The notes below the pieces were generated by a model. It was given only the letters and a program-made list of their open reading frames with translations, did no database searches and was not told where the DNA came from. Positions 37,897 through 47,276 of a stretch of DNA of 64,000 nucleotides are shown here, one piece after another. The translations under genes and the position numbers were made by a program. The stretch comes from Campylobacter concisus (GTDB taxonomy: Bacteria > Campylobacterota > Campylobacteria > Campylobacterales > Campylobacteraceae). Numbering within the stretch: the first letter of the stretch is position 1; the number at the start of each line of letters is the position of its first letter. Where the stretch lies: assembly GCF_003048875.2 (NCBI RefSeq), contig NZ_CP049264.1:1116001-1180000 (forward strand), in the 5' to 3' direction.

Positions 37897-38493
37897 ATGA
37901 AGAATTTACTTGTTTTAATAATCGCTTTATTTGCTTTTTTTGGTTGTGGTGAAGAAGAAAGCAGCAGTGCAAATTTTAAAGAATTTAGCCCAAATGAAGA
38001 GGTCAAACTTGTAGATGTGAGCGGCAAGGAGCTTACTTTAGTTAGAAAAGATCACGGCTTTGCTATCAAAAATGATGAAAATAAAGTTTTGATGATCGAC
38101 ATTTTTGGCACATTTTGCCCACCTTGTCAAAAAGAGGCAGCCGAGCTTACAAAATATCAGCTTGAAAACAAAGATAAATTTACGCTAATTGGGCTAACTC
38201 ACTTTGAAAATGTCACAAATGAGTATGTTTTGCATGAATTTATGCAAAAATTTAACGCCTACTACTTCATAACAAACGATCAAAAGATAAATGACAGGCT
38301 TGCCGAGCAGATCGTAAGAGACATCGAATACAAACACGAAATCGCACTACCTTTTAAAGTGGTGATAAAAAACGGCGAATATCAAATTTTAACAGACGTA
38401 GATAGCGGACAATACGGAGTTAAATACTATCTTGGCGGCATAAAAGTCACAAAAATGAAAGAAGATTTGGCAAAAATCTATGAAACAAAATAA
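37897..38493 (+). CDS. Thioredoxin-fold (TlpA-like) lipoprotein
   Basis: The 198-residue protein has a signal peptide with lipobox FFGC (Cys17), a low-complexity linker, and a thioredoxin-like domain with the redox motif CPPC (Cys74-Cys77) in DIFGTFCPPCQKEAAEL. It is thus a periplasmic thiol-disulphide oxidoreductase anchored to a membrane, possibly serving cytochrome c maturation or envelope redox repair; the substrate cannot be told. It starts eight bases after smpB and ends just before the sigma-54 promoter of flgB. Confidence 0.87.
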   Translation: MKNLLVLIIALFAFFGCGEEESSSANFKEFSPNEEVKLVDVSGKELTLVRKDHGFAIKNDENKVLMIDIFGTFCPPCQKEAAELTKYQLENKDKFTLIGLTHFENVTNEYVLHEFMQKFNAYYFITNDQKINDRLAEQIVRDIEYKHEIALPFKVVIKNGEYQILTDVDSGQYGVKYYLGGIKVTKMKEDLAKIYETK

Positions 38494-38506
38494 ATTTGCC
38501 TTACAT

Positions 38507-38524
38507 TTGGAACATCATTTGCTT
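38507..38524 (+). promoter_or_regulatory. Sigma-54 (RpoN) promoter of the flgB operon
   Basis: TTGGAACATCATTTGCTT matches the Campylobacter RpoN consensus, with GG and GC exactly ten bases apart (-24/-12). It lies 32 bases before the flgB ATG. Control of rod genes by RpoN and the FlgSR system is established in C. jejuni. Confidence 0.9.
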
Positions 38525-38555
38525 ATAAATGTGTGAAATTTTAGAAGGACTTTAA

Positions 38556-38990
38556 ATGTTTGTTTTAGATAGATCAAAATCTAGCCCACTCGTCGAATCA
38601 GCCCTTGCAGGCAGAGAGCTACGCCAAAAGCTCATCTCTGGCAACCTTGCAAATGTTGATACGCCATTTTACAAGGCTAGAGATGTAAGATTTGAAGATG
38701 TTTTAAGAGAAAAAGCAAATGAAATTTACAACGTTTCAGAGAGCAAAAAACTAAATTTAGCTAAGACAAACGAAGCGCACATGGCTGCGGTTGATTTTCC
38801 AAAAAGCGATACAGCTCAATTTTTCTTGCGCGATGGTCACATGGCTAGAAACGATGCAAACACAGTCGATCTTGATGTTGAGACAACAGAAATGGGCAAA
38901 AATACAGTTATGATAAACGCCCTTGATAGTGCCTACAAAGCTCAGGGAAATATCTTTAAAAGCGTAATAGACGCAAGTGCTAAGAACTAG
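38556..38990 (+). CDS. flgB: Flagellar basal-body rod protein FlgB
   Basis: FlgB forms the proximal rod of the flagellum. The 144-residue protein has the rod-family N-terminal helix with ISGNLANVDTPFYKARDV and the C-terminal helix region ETTEMGKNTVMINALDSAYKAQ. It has an AGAAGGA site and is first in flgB-flgC-fliE. Confidence 0.96.
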   Translation: MFVLDRSKSSPLVESALAGRELRQKLISGNLANVDTPFYKARDVRFEDVLREKANEIYNVSESKKLNLAKTNEAHMAAVDFPKSDTAQFFLRDGHMARNDANTVDLDVETTEMGKNTVMINALDSAYKAQGNIFKSVIDASAKN

Positions 38991-38998
38991 GAGAGATG

Positions 38999-39499
38999 AT
39001 GTCATACTTAAATGATTTTGATATTAGCGGATACGGACTAAGTGCGCAACGCTTCAGGATGAACGTCATCAGCTCAAACATAGCAAACGCTCAAACCACA
39101 AGAACGGCTGAGGGCGGCCCTTACAGAAGACAAGAGGTCATCTTTAAAGAGATGAACTTTGATAAAATTTTAAACGATCAGCTTAAAAACTCACAAAGTT
39201 TGCTTGATTACGAAAATCCGCTCGATGATCCAAGCTCACCTAAAAACGCTCACCCTACCCTAACTAGCGTGATCGTAGATAAGGTGGTGCGCGATGATAA
39301 GGACTTTCAGCTAAAATACGACCCAAGCCACCCAGACGCAAATGCAAATGGCTACGTCGCATTTCCAAATATAAACCCAGTCATCGAGATGGCTGACTTG
39401 CTTGAGGCGACAAGAGCCTATCAAGCAAATGTAGCGTCATTTCAAAACGCAAAGACAATAGCACAAAGTGCGATATCACTCATTTCAGGACAAGCATAA
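38999..39499 (+). CDS. flgC: Flagellar basal-body rod protein FlgC
   Basis: FlgC is a second proximal rod protein. It opens MSYLNDFDISGYGLSAQR and carries the rod motif ISSNIANAQTTRT; the C-terminal block NPVIEMADLLEATRAYQANV is typical. Two ATGs are adjacent; I use the second (38999), which has better spacing from AGGAG and matches homologues. At 166 residues it is normal. The stop overlaps the fliE start by one base. Confidence 0.96.
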   Translation: MSYLNDFDISGYGLSAQRFRMNVISSNIANAQTTRTAEGGPYRRQEVIFKEMNFDKILNDQLKNSQSLLDYENPLDDPSSPKNAHPTLTSVIVDKVVRDDKDFQLKYDPSHPDANANGYVAFPNINPVIEMADLLEATRAYQANVASFQNAKTIAQSAISLISGQA

Positions 39500-39792
39500 T
39501 GATCAATAGTATAAATTTAGATAAGTTAAACAAAAACGAAAATTCAAGCAAAATAGCAAAAGCGGGCGAAGAAGGCGGCTTTGAAAACGCACTAAACGAC
39601 TCTTTAAAAGAGCTAAACAAAGTTCAAATAAACGCCGATAAAGCCATAGCTGATCTCGCAACTGGCGAGGTAAAAGACTTGCACCAAGCAGCTATCGCCA
39701 TAGGCAAAGCAGAGACTAGCATGAAGCTTATGCTAGAAATTCGCAACAAAGCGCTAAGCGCATACAAAGAAATTTCAAGAACGCAAATTTAA
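39499..39792 (+). CDS. fliE: Flagellar hook-basal body protein FliE
   Basis: FliE joins the MS ring to the rod. The 97-residue product shows the family end, with DLHQAAIAIGKAETSMKLM and EIRNKALSAYKEI, which pack against FlgB. It overlaps flgC by one base (TAATG) and precedes the PBP gene by eight bases. Confidence 0.95.
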   Translation: MINSINLDKLNKNENSSKIAKAGEEGGFENALNDSLKELNKVQINADKAIADLATGEVKDLHQAAIAIGKAETSMKLMLEIRNKALSAYKEISRTQI

Positions 39793-39800
39793 GCCATTGA

Positions 39801-41633
39801 ATGAATTCCAGAAAATCAAAAATAACCATACTTTTTTTATTAATTACTTTTGGAATTTCAATCTTTGTGCTCGTTATATTTTATAGAGCAAGCATCGAGC
39901 GAAAGCTTCCTAAGCTTCAAACAAGCGACGTAAATACCGCAATCCGAGGTAATATCGTCACAAAAGACGGCTTTAGCATCTCATCAAGCCAAAAACTCTA
40001 CAAAGTGATGCTTGACACCAGAAACATCGATCCAAACAAAAAAGAGATGTTTATCAAGCTCTACTCGCTTTACAGCGGCGACGATCCAAACAAAGTAAGA
40101 AAGATCATAAACGGCACAAAAGGCCTTGTCACGCTCTCTTACAGCATCGACGCAAAGGGCGCTACCTACCTTCAAGAGCTCTCTAGAAAGCTAAACCGTA
40201 AGGGCATTTTGATCTCATACCTTGATCCAAAAACTGGGCTTGCCTCATTTCAAGGTATGCGCGTGATGGAGAGCGGTCAAAACCGTAAATTTATGTCAAA
40301 GGATGCTTTAACGCCAGCTATTGGCTACGTGAGCAAAACAGAGAGCGACGCACTTACTAAAAGCAAAGGCGTAAAAGGACTTGAGAGATACTACGAGGAC
40401 TACCTAGCTCCGATACAAAACGCCAAAATCCTTGGCCCACGCGATATCGGCAACAATATAATTTTAACAAGTGATTCAAATTTAGCAACAAGAGTCGATG
40501 GCTACAACGCAGTGCTCTCTATACCGCTTAAATTTCAAACCAAGCTAGAGCAAATTTTAGATGAAAAACGTGAATTTTTAGACGCAAAAGAGCTAATCAT
40601 CTGCATAATGAATAGCAAAAATGGCGAAATTCTAGCCCTAGCTTCTAGCTCAAGGTATGATCCTTCAAACATAAGAAAACAAGATTACAGCGCGCTAAAT
40701 TCAAGCGCAAGCGAGTATGCATACGAGGTTGGATCGGTTTTTAAGCCATTTATCTTCTCCATACTACTTCAAGAAAAAAAGGTAAATCCTTTTGAGCTTG
40801 TAAATACCTACAACGGCCGCTATCAGCTAGGCAAAAGGATCATCAAGGACACCCACCCAGAGCCTTTTATGAGTGCTGAAGACATCATCGTGCACAGCTC
40901 AAACATCGGTATGATCCAGCTAGTAGATAGACTAAATGGCCCACAAATTTATCAAGGGCTTTTAAATTTTGGCTTTTCAAGAAAGACTGGCATCGACCTG
41001 CCATACGAGCAAGTGGGTATGATGCCAACGGTTACAAAGCTAAACTCATCGACCTATAAAGCTACAGTTAGCTACGGATACGGTCTTCAAGCGACATTTA
41101 TGCAGCTTTTAAAAGCTTATAACACCTTTAACAACAAAGGCATCGAGGTGACGCCGCACATGGTGGCATATCTTGAGCGAAACGGCAAGCGCTACGATCT
41201 GCCAAAAGCAGAGCCAGCTCAGGTCATTTCGCAAGAGACCGCAAAGATAATGAAGAGAATTTTGATAAAAACAGTTGAAAAAGGTACTGGCTTAAAGGCA
41301 TTTACGCCAGGTCTTGAGATAGGCGGTAAAACTGGCACCGCACACATCGCTTCTGGCAAAGGCGGATATAGCAACACCTATAACGGCTCGTTTTTTGGCT
41401 TCGTAAATGACACGAGGGGCAACAGCTACACCATAGGCGTTTTGGCTAGAGATCCTAAAAAGCCTTACTACTACTTTGGTGCGCAAAGTGCGTTGCCGAC
41501 ATTTAAAAAGGCCGTTGATCTAATGGTTGAAGATGGTTATTTGTTTCCAGATCCTAATGTCATAGCTGAGTTTGAAGCTAAAAAAGATAAGCTTAAAAAT
41601 GATAAAGTAAAGCAAAAACCAGCGTTAGATTAA
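39801..41633 (+). CDS. Penicillin-binding protein, FtsI/PBP2 type transpeptidase
   Basis: A 610-residue class B PBP that crosslinks peptidoglycan, probably at the septum. An N-terminal membrane helix (about residues 9-29) precedes a dimerisation domain and a transpeptidase domain with the active-site SVFKPF (SxxK), SSN and KTGTA motifs in order. The flgB-flgC-fliE-PBP order is also found in C. jejuni, where this gene is called pbpB/ftsI. The ribosome binding site is weak, and translation may be coupled to fliE. Confidence 0.92.
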   Translation: MNSRKSKITILFLLITFGISIFVLVIFYRASIERKLPKLQTSDVNTAIRGNIVTKDGFSISSSQKLYKVMLDTRNIDPNKKEMFIKLYSLYSGDDPNKVRKIINGTKGLVTLSYSIDAKGATYLQELSRKLNRKGILISYLDPKTGLASFQGMRVMESGQNRKFMSKDALTPAIGYVSKTESDALTKSKGVKGLERYYEDYLAPIQNAKILGPRDIGNNIILTSDSNLATRVDGYNAVLSIPLKFQTKLEQILDEKREFLDAKELIICIMNSKNGEILALASSSRYDPSNIRKQDYSALNSSASEYAYEVGSVFKPFIFSILLQEKKVNPFELVNTYNGRYQLGKRIIKDTHPEPFMSAEDIIVHSSNIGMIQLVDRLNGPQIYQGLLNFGFSRKTGIDLPYEQVGMMPTVTKLNSSTYKATVSYGYGLQATFMQLLKAYNTFNNKGIEVTPHMVAYLERNGKRYDLPKAEPAQVISQETAKIMKRILIKTVEKGTGLKAFTPGLEIGGKTGTAHIASGKGGYSNTYNGSFFGFVNDTRGNSYTIGVLARDPKKPYYYFGAQSALPTFKKAVDLMVEDGYLFPDPNVIAEFEAKKDKLKNDKVKQKPALD

Positions 41634-41691
41634 ATTTAACTTCTAAGATATAAATATTAAATTTCAAATTTAGAGTTTAAAGAAGAAATTT

Positions 41692-41716
41692 GGATCTAGG
41701 CAAGTGGCCTAAATCC
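41692..41716. terminator. Hairpin between convergent PBP and coiled-coil genes
   Basis: GGATCTAGGC / GCCTAAATCC pair with one mismatch around an AAGTG loop. The U-run is weak on both sides, but the position between two convergent stops fits a bidirectional terminator. Confidence 0.55.
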
Positions 41717-41721
41717 AGAAT

Positions 41722-42183
41722 TTATGCAAGTCCAAGTTCATTTAAGACAGAGCTTAAATTTACAGAATTATTTGTATTTTTGCCAAGGCTATTTTGCTTC
41801 TCAAGCAGTGTTTGGCTAGTAAGTGCCATATTTAGCTCTTTGCGGTAGTCACTTAAAATTTTATCCATTATTTTAAGCAACTCATTTTTTTGATCCTGCG
41901 TTTTGGTCGGATCATTTATGCTTAAAAGCTCAGTTAGCTCCTCTTTTTTCTGAGCTATTTTCTCTTCTATCTTGTTTGAATTTAGCTCATTTATAAAGCC
42001 AGCAGCGCCAATTTCTGTAAGCCTTTTCTTAAACTGCTCAAGCTTGTCTGAAACCTTTGCCTCGCTTGTGATCTTATCAAGCGTTAGACTTAAAATTTCA
42101 TCAAAACTATTTTTTTTATCTTTGGCTTTGCCTGAGCCTGACTGCAACAAATAATCGATAATATCGTTATTTTGAACCTTCAT
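41722..42183 (-). CDS. Coiled-coil protein with a sigma-54-type promoter (153 aa), function unknown
   Basis: I do not recognise a family. The protein has no signal peptide or membrane segment, and is mostly helical and charged. Likely coiled-coil parts lie at about residues 25-55 and 70-115. Flexible polar ends (GSGKAKDKKN near the start; NSLGKNTNNSVNL near the end) flank them. Such a profile fits a flagellar chaperone, hook-length or export-associated protein. The reason to suspect motility is the upstream element at 42216-42234, which closely copies the flgB RpoN promoter. It has a good AAGGAG ribosome binding site and is convergent with the flgB-pbp operon. Confidence 0.8.
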   Translation of the reverse strand: MKVQNNDIIDYLLQSGSGKAKDKKNSFDEILSLTLDKITSEAKVSDKLEQFKKRLTEIGAAGFINELNSNKIEEKIAQKKEELTELLSINDPTKTQDQKNELLKIMDKILSDYRKELNMALTSQTLLEKQNSLGKNTNNSVNLSSVLNELGLA

Positions 42184-42215
42184 ACATCTCCTTTTAAATT
42201 TGAGATGCTTTTTAT

Positions 42216-42234
42216 AAGCAAGATTTATTCCTAA
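42216..42234 (-). promoter_or_regulatory. Probable sigma-54 promoter of the 153-residue coiled-coil gene
   Basis: The minus strand reads TTTAGGAATAAATCTTGCTT, with GG and GC ten bases apart and TTGCTTATAAA downstream, just as in the flgB promoter. The -24 half is TAGGAAT instead of TTGGAAC. It overlaps the hemH stop codon and lies 32 bases from the ATG. Confidence 0.75.
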
Positions 42235-43184
42235 AGGCTAAATTCTCTAGCGTTTTTTGACTTTTCTAGGATAAAACTAGCAAATTCATCGCTAAAATTT
42301 GGACAAGAAACGACTTTGTAAAAGCTGAAATTTAGCTCTTTAGCAAGCTTAGCATACTCGATAACTAGCTCAAAAATGGTCTCAGAGTTGTCTATACAAA
42401 AAGAGAGCGGATAGATAAGCGCTTTTTTATTTTCGTACTTTGCCAAAGCCTCGTTTAGTGATGGTTCTAGCCATTTAACTGGGCCAAGACGTGACTGATA
42501 AGCAAGGCTCACATCTTTAAAATTTAGCCCATGCTCTTTTAGCATTTTGCCTAAAATTTGCACATGTTCGTTTATGTGTTTTTCGTAGATATCGCCCTTT
42601 TCTATGATCTTGCGAGGCAAAGAGTGCGCTGAAAAGATGAGGCTAATATCGCTTATATCGGTATCTTTTACCGCTTCGCGGATGTGAAAGATAATGATCT
42701 TATTGTAAGCGTCATCATCATAAAATGGCTCACAAAGTAAAATTTTAGCTTTAAAATTAAGCTCCTCTTTTGCCTTTTTAAAATCAGCTAAACTCGAAGT
42801 TATCGTAGTTTGCGAGTGATGAGGATAGAGTGGCAAAAGCACTATCTCATCAAATTTTTCATACTTTTTAAGCACATCTTTTACGAATGGCGAAGTGTAG
42901 TTCATCGCAAAATCAACCGCGTCAAATTCACTTTGCAAGCTTGAAATTTTCTCACAAAGCTTAGCAGTGAGCTCGCAAAGTGGCGACTTTCCGCCTATTT
43001 GCTCGTAGTTGTGTTTCGCAGTTTTTAGCCTACCTTTTGTGATCATGAAAGCTACAAATTTTCTTAAAAATTTATTTTTTATACCCAAGATATATGGGTC
43101 ATTAAACATATTTGTTAAAAAAATTTCGACATCATCAAGGCTGTTTGCGCCGCCCATATTTAAAAGCAAAAGAGCTTTTTTCAT
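42231..43184 (-). CDS. hemH: Ferrochelatase
   Basis: HemH inserts iron into protoporphyrin IX to make haem. The metal-binding histidine is in FSAHSLPRKI and the conserved glutamate in CIDNSETIFEL. The start KKALLLLNMGG is typical, and the protein is 317 residues from the ATG at 43184. The ATG overlaps the stop of the upstream Gfo/Idh/MocA gene by one base (TGATG). Confidence 0.95.
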   Translation of the reverse strand: MKKALLLLNMGGANSLDDVEIFLTNMFNDPYILGIKNKFLRKFVAFMITKGRLKTAKHNYEQIGGKSPLCELTAKLCEKISSLQSEFDAVDFAMNYTSPFVKDVLKKYEKFDEIVLLPLYPHHSQTTITSSLADFKKAKEELNFKAKILLCEPFYDDDAYNKIIIFHIREAVKDTDISDISLIFSAHSLPRKIIEKGDIYEKHINEHVQILGKMLKEHGLNFKDVSLAYQSRLGPVKWLEPSLNEALAKYENKKALIYPLSFCIDNSETIFELVIEYAKLAKELNFSFYKVVSCPNFSDEFASFILEKSKNAREFSL

Positions 43185-44059
43185 CAAAATAGTTCTCTTA
43201 TCTTTATCGCATCATCGATGTTTGAAAGCTCGCTGCTTTCGCCACTTTGGCAAAGATCGTAAAAGGCCTCGTATTGCGCTTTTAGCTCGCTATTATTAGT
43301 ATCTATCTTTAAATTCATCTGTCCATTTTCGCTCACTTGATGAAGCTTATGATCGATGAGATCGCCAAAATAGACGCCATTTTTGGCATTTACCTCTATC
43401 TTAAAGCGCTCTAATGAGCCACAAAATGAGTCAGTGATATGCACTAGAATTTGATTTTTACTCTTAAAGCTGATCGCCACGTTGTCGGCACTTTTGGCAT
43501 TTGTCTTGTTTGTTTGAGTGTAGTAAAAGTCGCTAACTTCTGAATTTATGATATTTTTTGCTAGGTCGATGTCTGAAACTGAGAGCTCATTTATGATGTT
43601 TCCATCGCAAAGTGGCTTAAAATGAGCGATTGAAATGCTATAAATTTCCTCTTCTTTTAAAAGTGCCTTTTTAAGTGACAAGATAGTTGGATTAAAACGC
43701 TCAGAAATTCCCGTGCAAACCCTAGTTTTATTTGTTTTAGCGGCATATTTTATCTCTTTAAGATCTGCGATACTTTTAAAAACTGGACGTGAGATGAGGA
43801 TGTTTTGGCAGTATTTTGCACACTGGCAAAATGCCTCAACCATCTCCTCTCTTGGCGAGCAAAGCACGACTGCTTGAGGCTGGGCAACCTCTATAAATTC
43901 TTTAAAATCAGTATAAAAATCAGCTCTGCAAAACTCATCAACATTGTCTTTGTCAAAAATGCCACAAATTTCAAACTCGTTTGAGCGTCTAAGCTCTAAA
44001 TAATGTTTTTTACCTGTGCTGCAATAGCCGATAATGCCGATTTTTAGCTTCACATTCAC
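43184..44059 (-). CDS. Gfo/Idh/MocA-like oxidoreductase, active-site lysine not conserved
   Basis: The 291-residue protein has the N-terminal Rossmann start LKIGIIGYCSTGKKHY and the two-domain layout of this family. The usual EKP motif, with the catalytic lysine, reads SRP (ILISRPVF, about residue 97), so dehydrogenase activity is doubtful. Similar genes in Campylobacter are annotated only as oxidoreductases. It precedes hemH in an apparent two-gene unit. A role in sugar or cofactor handling cannot be decided from sequence. Confidence 0.8.
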   Translation of the reverse strand: MNVKLKIGIIGYCSTGKKHYLELRRSNEFEICGIFDKDNVDEFCRADFYTDFKEFIEVAQPQAVVLCSPREEMVEAFCQCAKYCQNILISRPVFKSIADLKEIKYAAKTNKTRVCTGISERFNPTILSLKKALLKEEEIYSISIAHFKPLCDGNIINELSVSDIDLAKNIINSEVSDFYYTQTNKTNAKSADNVAISFKSKNQILVHITDSFCGSLERFKIEVNAKNGVYFGDLIDHKLHQVSENGQMNLKIDTNNSELKAQYEAFYDLCQSGESSELSNIDDAIKIRELF

Positions 44060-44185
44060 CCTTTAAAACTTTAGAAATTTTTAATTATTTTATTTACAAA
44101 TCGCTTTTAAATAGATAAAACAAGAGATAGTTTTCAAAATATCACTATTTTTTCTCTTTTTAGAATTTCGCAAACGAATTTTGGC

Positions 44186-44191
44186 TAAAAT
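44186..44191 (+). promoter_or_regulatory. -10 promoter of the alaS operon
   Basis: ATTTTGGCTAAAATC is the extended -10 element shared with prfB and uvrD, 33 bases before the alaS ATG. An AGGA site follows. Confidence 0.6.
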
Positions 44192-44223
44192 CAAGCAAAA
44201 TTTTAAAACTAACGAGGATAAAA

Positions 44224-46782
44224 ATGCAAAATTTAGATATAAGAAAGGCATATCTTGATTTTTTTAAATCAAAAGGTCACGAAGTCGTAGCTTCTGCACC
44301 ACTCGTGCCAAACGATGCAACACTACTTTTTACAAACGCAGGCATGGTGCCATTTAAGAGCATCTTCACAGGCGAAGTGCCACGCCCAACGCCACCTATC
44401 CGCACTAGCTGTCAAACCTGCATAAGAGCTGGAGGTAAGCACAACGACCTTGATAACGTCGGCTACACAGCGCGTCACCACACATTTTTTGAGATGCTAG
44501 GCAACTTTAGCTTTGGCGAATATTTCAAAAAAGAGGCGATCTCTTACGCTTGGGAATTTGTCACAGAGGTGCTAAAACTACCAAAAGATAAGCTTTATGT
44601 AACCGTTCATGAAAGCGACGATGAGGCGTTTGAAATTTGGAGTACTCACATCGCAAAAGAGAGAATTTACCGCTTTGGCGACCACGATAACTTCTGGCAG
44701 ATGGGCGATACTGGACCATGCGGCCCTTGCAGTGAAATTTTTTACGATCAAGGCGCTGAGCACTTTAACACACCTGAAGATTACATGGGCGGCGATGGCG
44801 ATAGATTTTTAGAGATCTGGAACCTTGTTTTCATGCAGTATGAAAGAAGTGCAGACGGCAAGCTAAGCCCACTACCAAAGCCAAGCATCGATACAGGTAT
44901 GGGACTTGAGCGCGTTACTGCTATCTTGCAAGGCAAATTTAGCAACTACGACAGCACACTTTTTATGCCACTCATCAATGAAGTAGCAAAGCTTTGTGGC
45001 AAGCCATACGTCTATGAAAGTGGCGCTAGCTACCGCGTCATAAGCGATCACATCCGCTCAGTCACATTTTTGCTAGCTCAAGGCACGACATTTGATAAAG
45101 AAGGCCGTGGCTACGTGCTTCGCCGCATCTTACGCCGTGCGATCCGCCATGGATATTTACTAGGCATAAAAAAGCCATTTATGTATAAGCTTGTCGATAA
45201 AGTTTGCGAGCTCATGGGAGAGCACTACACCTATCTAAACGATAAAAAAGCGGCTGTAAAAGAGCAGATCAAGCTTGAAGAAGAGAGATTTTTAGCGACA
45301 ATCGCTAGTGGCTTGGAACTATTTGAGAGTGAGCTTAAAAATACAAAAGAGATTTTTAGCGGAGAGGCTGCGTTTAAGCTCTATGACACATTTGGCTTCC
45401 CGCTTGATCTAACAGCTGATATGCTTAGAGAAAAGGGCTTAAAAGTCGATGAGGCAAGGTTTGATGAGCTTATGAGCGAGCAAAAAGCACGCGCGAAAGC
45501 TGCTTGGAAAGGCAGTGGCGACAAGAGTGCGAAGGGCGATTTTAAAGAGCTACTTGAGAAATTTGGCGAGAATAAATTTGTAGGCTACGAAGAGCTTAAG
45601 AGTAAAAGTAAAATTCTAGCCCTGCTTGATGAAGAATTTAAAAACGTTGATAGCTTAGATGCTGGCAAAGAGGGCTGGGTGATGTTTGACGTCACTCCAT
45701 TTTACGCTCAAAGCGGCGGTCAGTGCGGCGACAGCGGTAAGATAGTAGGCAAAGCAAATGTGCTTGATACTGAGAAATTTCATGGGCTAAATTTATCTTT
45801 AGTAAAAACTAGCGCGGCGCTAAAAGTTGGCGACGAAGTTGAGCTTGAAGTGGGCAGTGATAGAGCCCAGACTGCGCGACATCACAGCGCCACACACTTG
45901 CTTCACGCAGCCCTTAGAAGCGTGCTTGGCACACATATCGCTCAAGCTGGCTCAAATGTCGAAGCAGATAGGCTAAGATTTGACTTCTCTCATCCAAAGG
46001 CGCTTACTAGCGAAGAAATTTCAAAGGTCGAAAACCTTGTAAATGAGTGGATCTTAAACGGCGCAAATGCAAAAACACAGGTTATGGAGCTTGAAGAGGC
46101 TAAAAAAAGCGGAGCGATTGCACTATTTAACGAAAAATATGCCGACAAAGTAAGAGTTGTGAGCTTTGGCGATGTCAGCAAAGAGCTTTGCGGTGGCACA
46201 CACGTGAAAAATATAGATGAGATCGGATCGTTTTTCATCACAAAAGAGAGTGGCGTAAGCGCTGGCGTTAGGCGTATAGAGGCTGTTTGCTCAAGGGCTG
46301 CGCTAAATTTAGCAAGGTCGTTTAGAGCTGAGCTTGAAGAGCTAAAAGATGAGCTAAAAAGCACAGAGCCACTAAATGCCGTTAAGAAACTAAAAGGCGA
46401 GATAAAGGGCTTAAAAGATAAGCTAAAAAACGCTAAAAGCTCTGGGGAGCTAGCCTTTATAAATGTAAATGAAACTAAACTTTGTGTGGCACACATCGAT
46501 GGTGGCGATATAAAAACTTTGATAGATGAGTTTAAAAATGGGCATGAAAAGGCTGCTATCTTGCTAATCCAAACAGATGAAGAGGGTAAAATTTCTCTTG
46601 CAGCTGGCGTAAAAAATGCTCCACTAAAAGCTGGCGCTTGGGTTAAATTTGCAGCGCAAATTCTTGGCGGCAATGGTGGCGGCAAAGACGACTTTGCAAC
46701 AGCTGGTGGCAAAAATGCTCTAGCTATCGAAGACGCCATAAAAAGCTCACTTGAGTATGCAAGGCAAGCTTTAGAAAAATGA
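44224..46782 (+). CDS. alaS: Alanyl-tRNA synthetase
   Basis: AlaS charges tRNA-Ala and edits mischarged serine and glycine. The 852-residue protein shows the class II core ([27 protein letters not shown]), the editing-domain zinc motif HHSATHLLH and CGGTHV, and the C-terminal C-Ala domain ending [14 protein letters not shown]. Length and order are normal. The following gene overlaps its stop by four bases. Confidence 0.98.
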   Translation: MQNLDIRKAYLDFFKSKGHEVVASAPLVPNDATLLFTNAGMVPFKSIFTGEVPRPTPPIRTSCQTCIRAGGKHNDLDNVGYTARHHTFFEMLGNFSFGEYFKKEAISYAWEFVTEVLKLPKDKLYVTVHESDDEAFEIWSTHIAKERIYRFGDHDNFWQMGDTGPCGPCSEIFYDQGAEHFNTPEDYMGGDGDRFLEIWNLVFMQYERSADGKLSPLPKPSIDTGMGLERVTAILQGKFSNYDSTLFMPLINEVAKLCGKPYVYESGASYRVISDHIRSVTFLLAQGTTFDKEGRGYVLRRILRRAIRHGYLLGIKKPFMYKLVDKVCELMGEHYTYLNDKKAAVKEQIKLEEERFLATIASGLELFESELKNTKEIFSGEAAFKLYDTFGFPLDLTADMLREKGLKVDEARFDELMSEQKARAKAAWKGSGDKSAKGDFKELLEKFGENKFVGYEELKSKSKILALLDEEFKNVDSLDAGKEGWVMFDVTPFYAQSGGQCGDSGKIVGKANVLDTEKFHGLNLSLVKTSAALKVGDEVELEVGSDRAQTARHHSATHLLHAALRSVLGTHIAQAGSNVEADRLRFDFSHPKALTSEEISKVENLVNEWILNGANAKTQVMELEEAKKSGAIALFNEKYADKVRVVSFGDVSKELCGGTHVKNIDEIGSFFITKESGVSAGVRRIEAVCSRAALNLARSFRAELEELKDELKSTEPLNAVKKLKGEIKGLKDKLKNAKSSGELAFINVNETKLCVAHIDGGDIKTLIDEFKNGHEKAAILLIQTDEEGKISLAAGVKNAPLKAGAWVKFAAQILGGNGGGKDDFATAGGKNALAIEDAIKSSLEYARQALEK

Positions 46783-47276
46783 TTCATCAAGAGATCGCTT
46801 TTTTTAAATTTGATCAACTAATCATCTTCTTGCACATTAGCTTCGTAGCTCTTTTTATAGGGCTACAAGCTGGTTTGGTGCTTGCTGGAAGCTATTTTAT
46901 AAAAAATAAATTTGAAGATAAAGAGCGCTATCACATCTTGCTTCACATCATAAGACGCTTTGGACTAGCCATCTTTGCGCTAGTTCTTGGCATCGCACTA
47001 ACTAGCTTAATAATAATCTTTTACTTTGATGATGGCAAAATGCAAAATCCGATGGCAAGTGCAATAATAGCGACAAAATGGGCGATAGAGCTATTTTTAC
47101 TCTTGAATTTAAGCTACATCTTTTATAGATACAAAAAGGCTTTAAAAACTCTAAGATCGCACGAGATGATCGAGCTAAACGAGAGCCTAATCGTCATCAT
47201 CTACTACTTCACGCCACTAAATTTACTAGCTTCGCTTGCGGCTGTCTATCTTGGCGTGAGCTATAGGGGCTTTTGA
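46779..47276 (+). CDS. Four-helix membrane protein of unknown function
   Basis: A 165-residue integral membrane protein with helices at about 14-38, 57-80, 90-110 and 137-160. Histidines sit at the start of helix 1 (FLHISF) and between helices 1 and 2 (HILLHIIRR), an arrangement reminiscent of small haem-binding or CopD-like proteins, but no clear motif supports this. It is sandwiched between alaS (ATGA overlap) and maf (TGATG overlap). Confidence 0.8.
   Translation: MIHQEIAFFKFDQLIIFLHISFVALFIGLQAGLVLAGSYFIKNKFEDKERYHILLHIIRRFGLAIFALVLGIALTSLIIIFYFDDGKMQNPMASAIIATKWAIELFLLLNLSYIFYRYKKALKTLRSHEMIELNESLIVIIYYFTPLNLLASLAAVYLGVSYRGF

Noticed and set aside
45990-46817. A 275-codon open frame antisense to the 3' end of alaS
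   Set aside because: It lies wholly opposite a certain gene, has a serine/phenylalanine/leucine-rich composition typical of an antisense shadow, and has no ribosome binding site.
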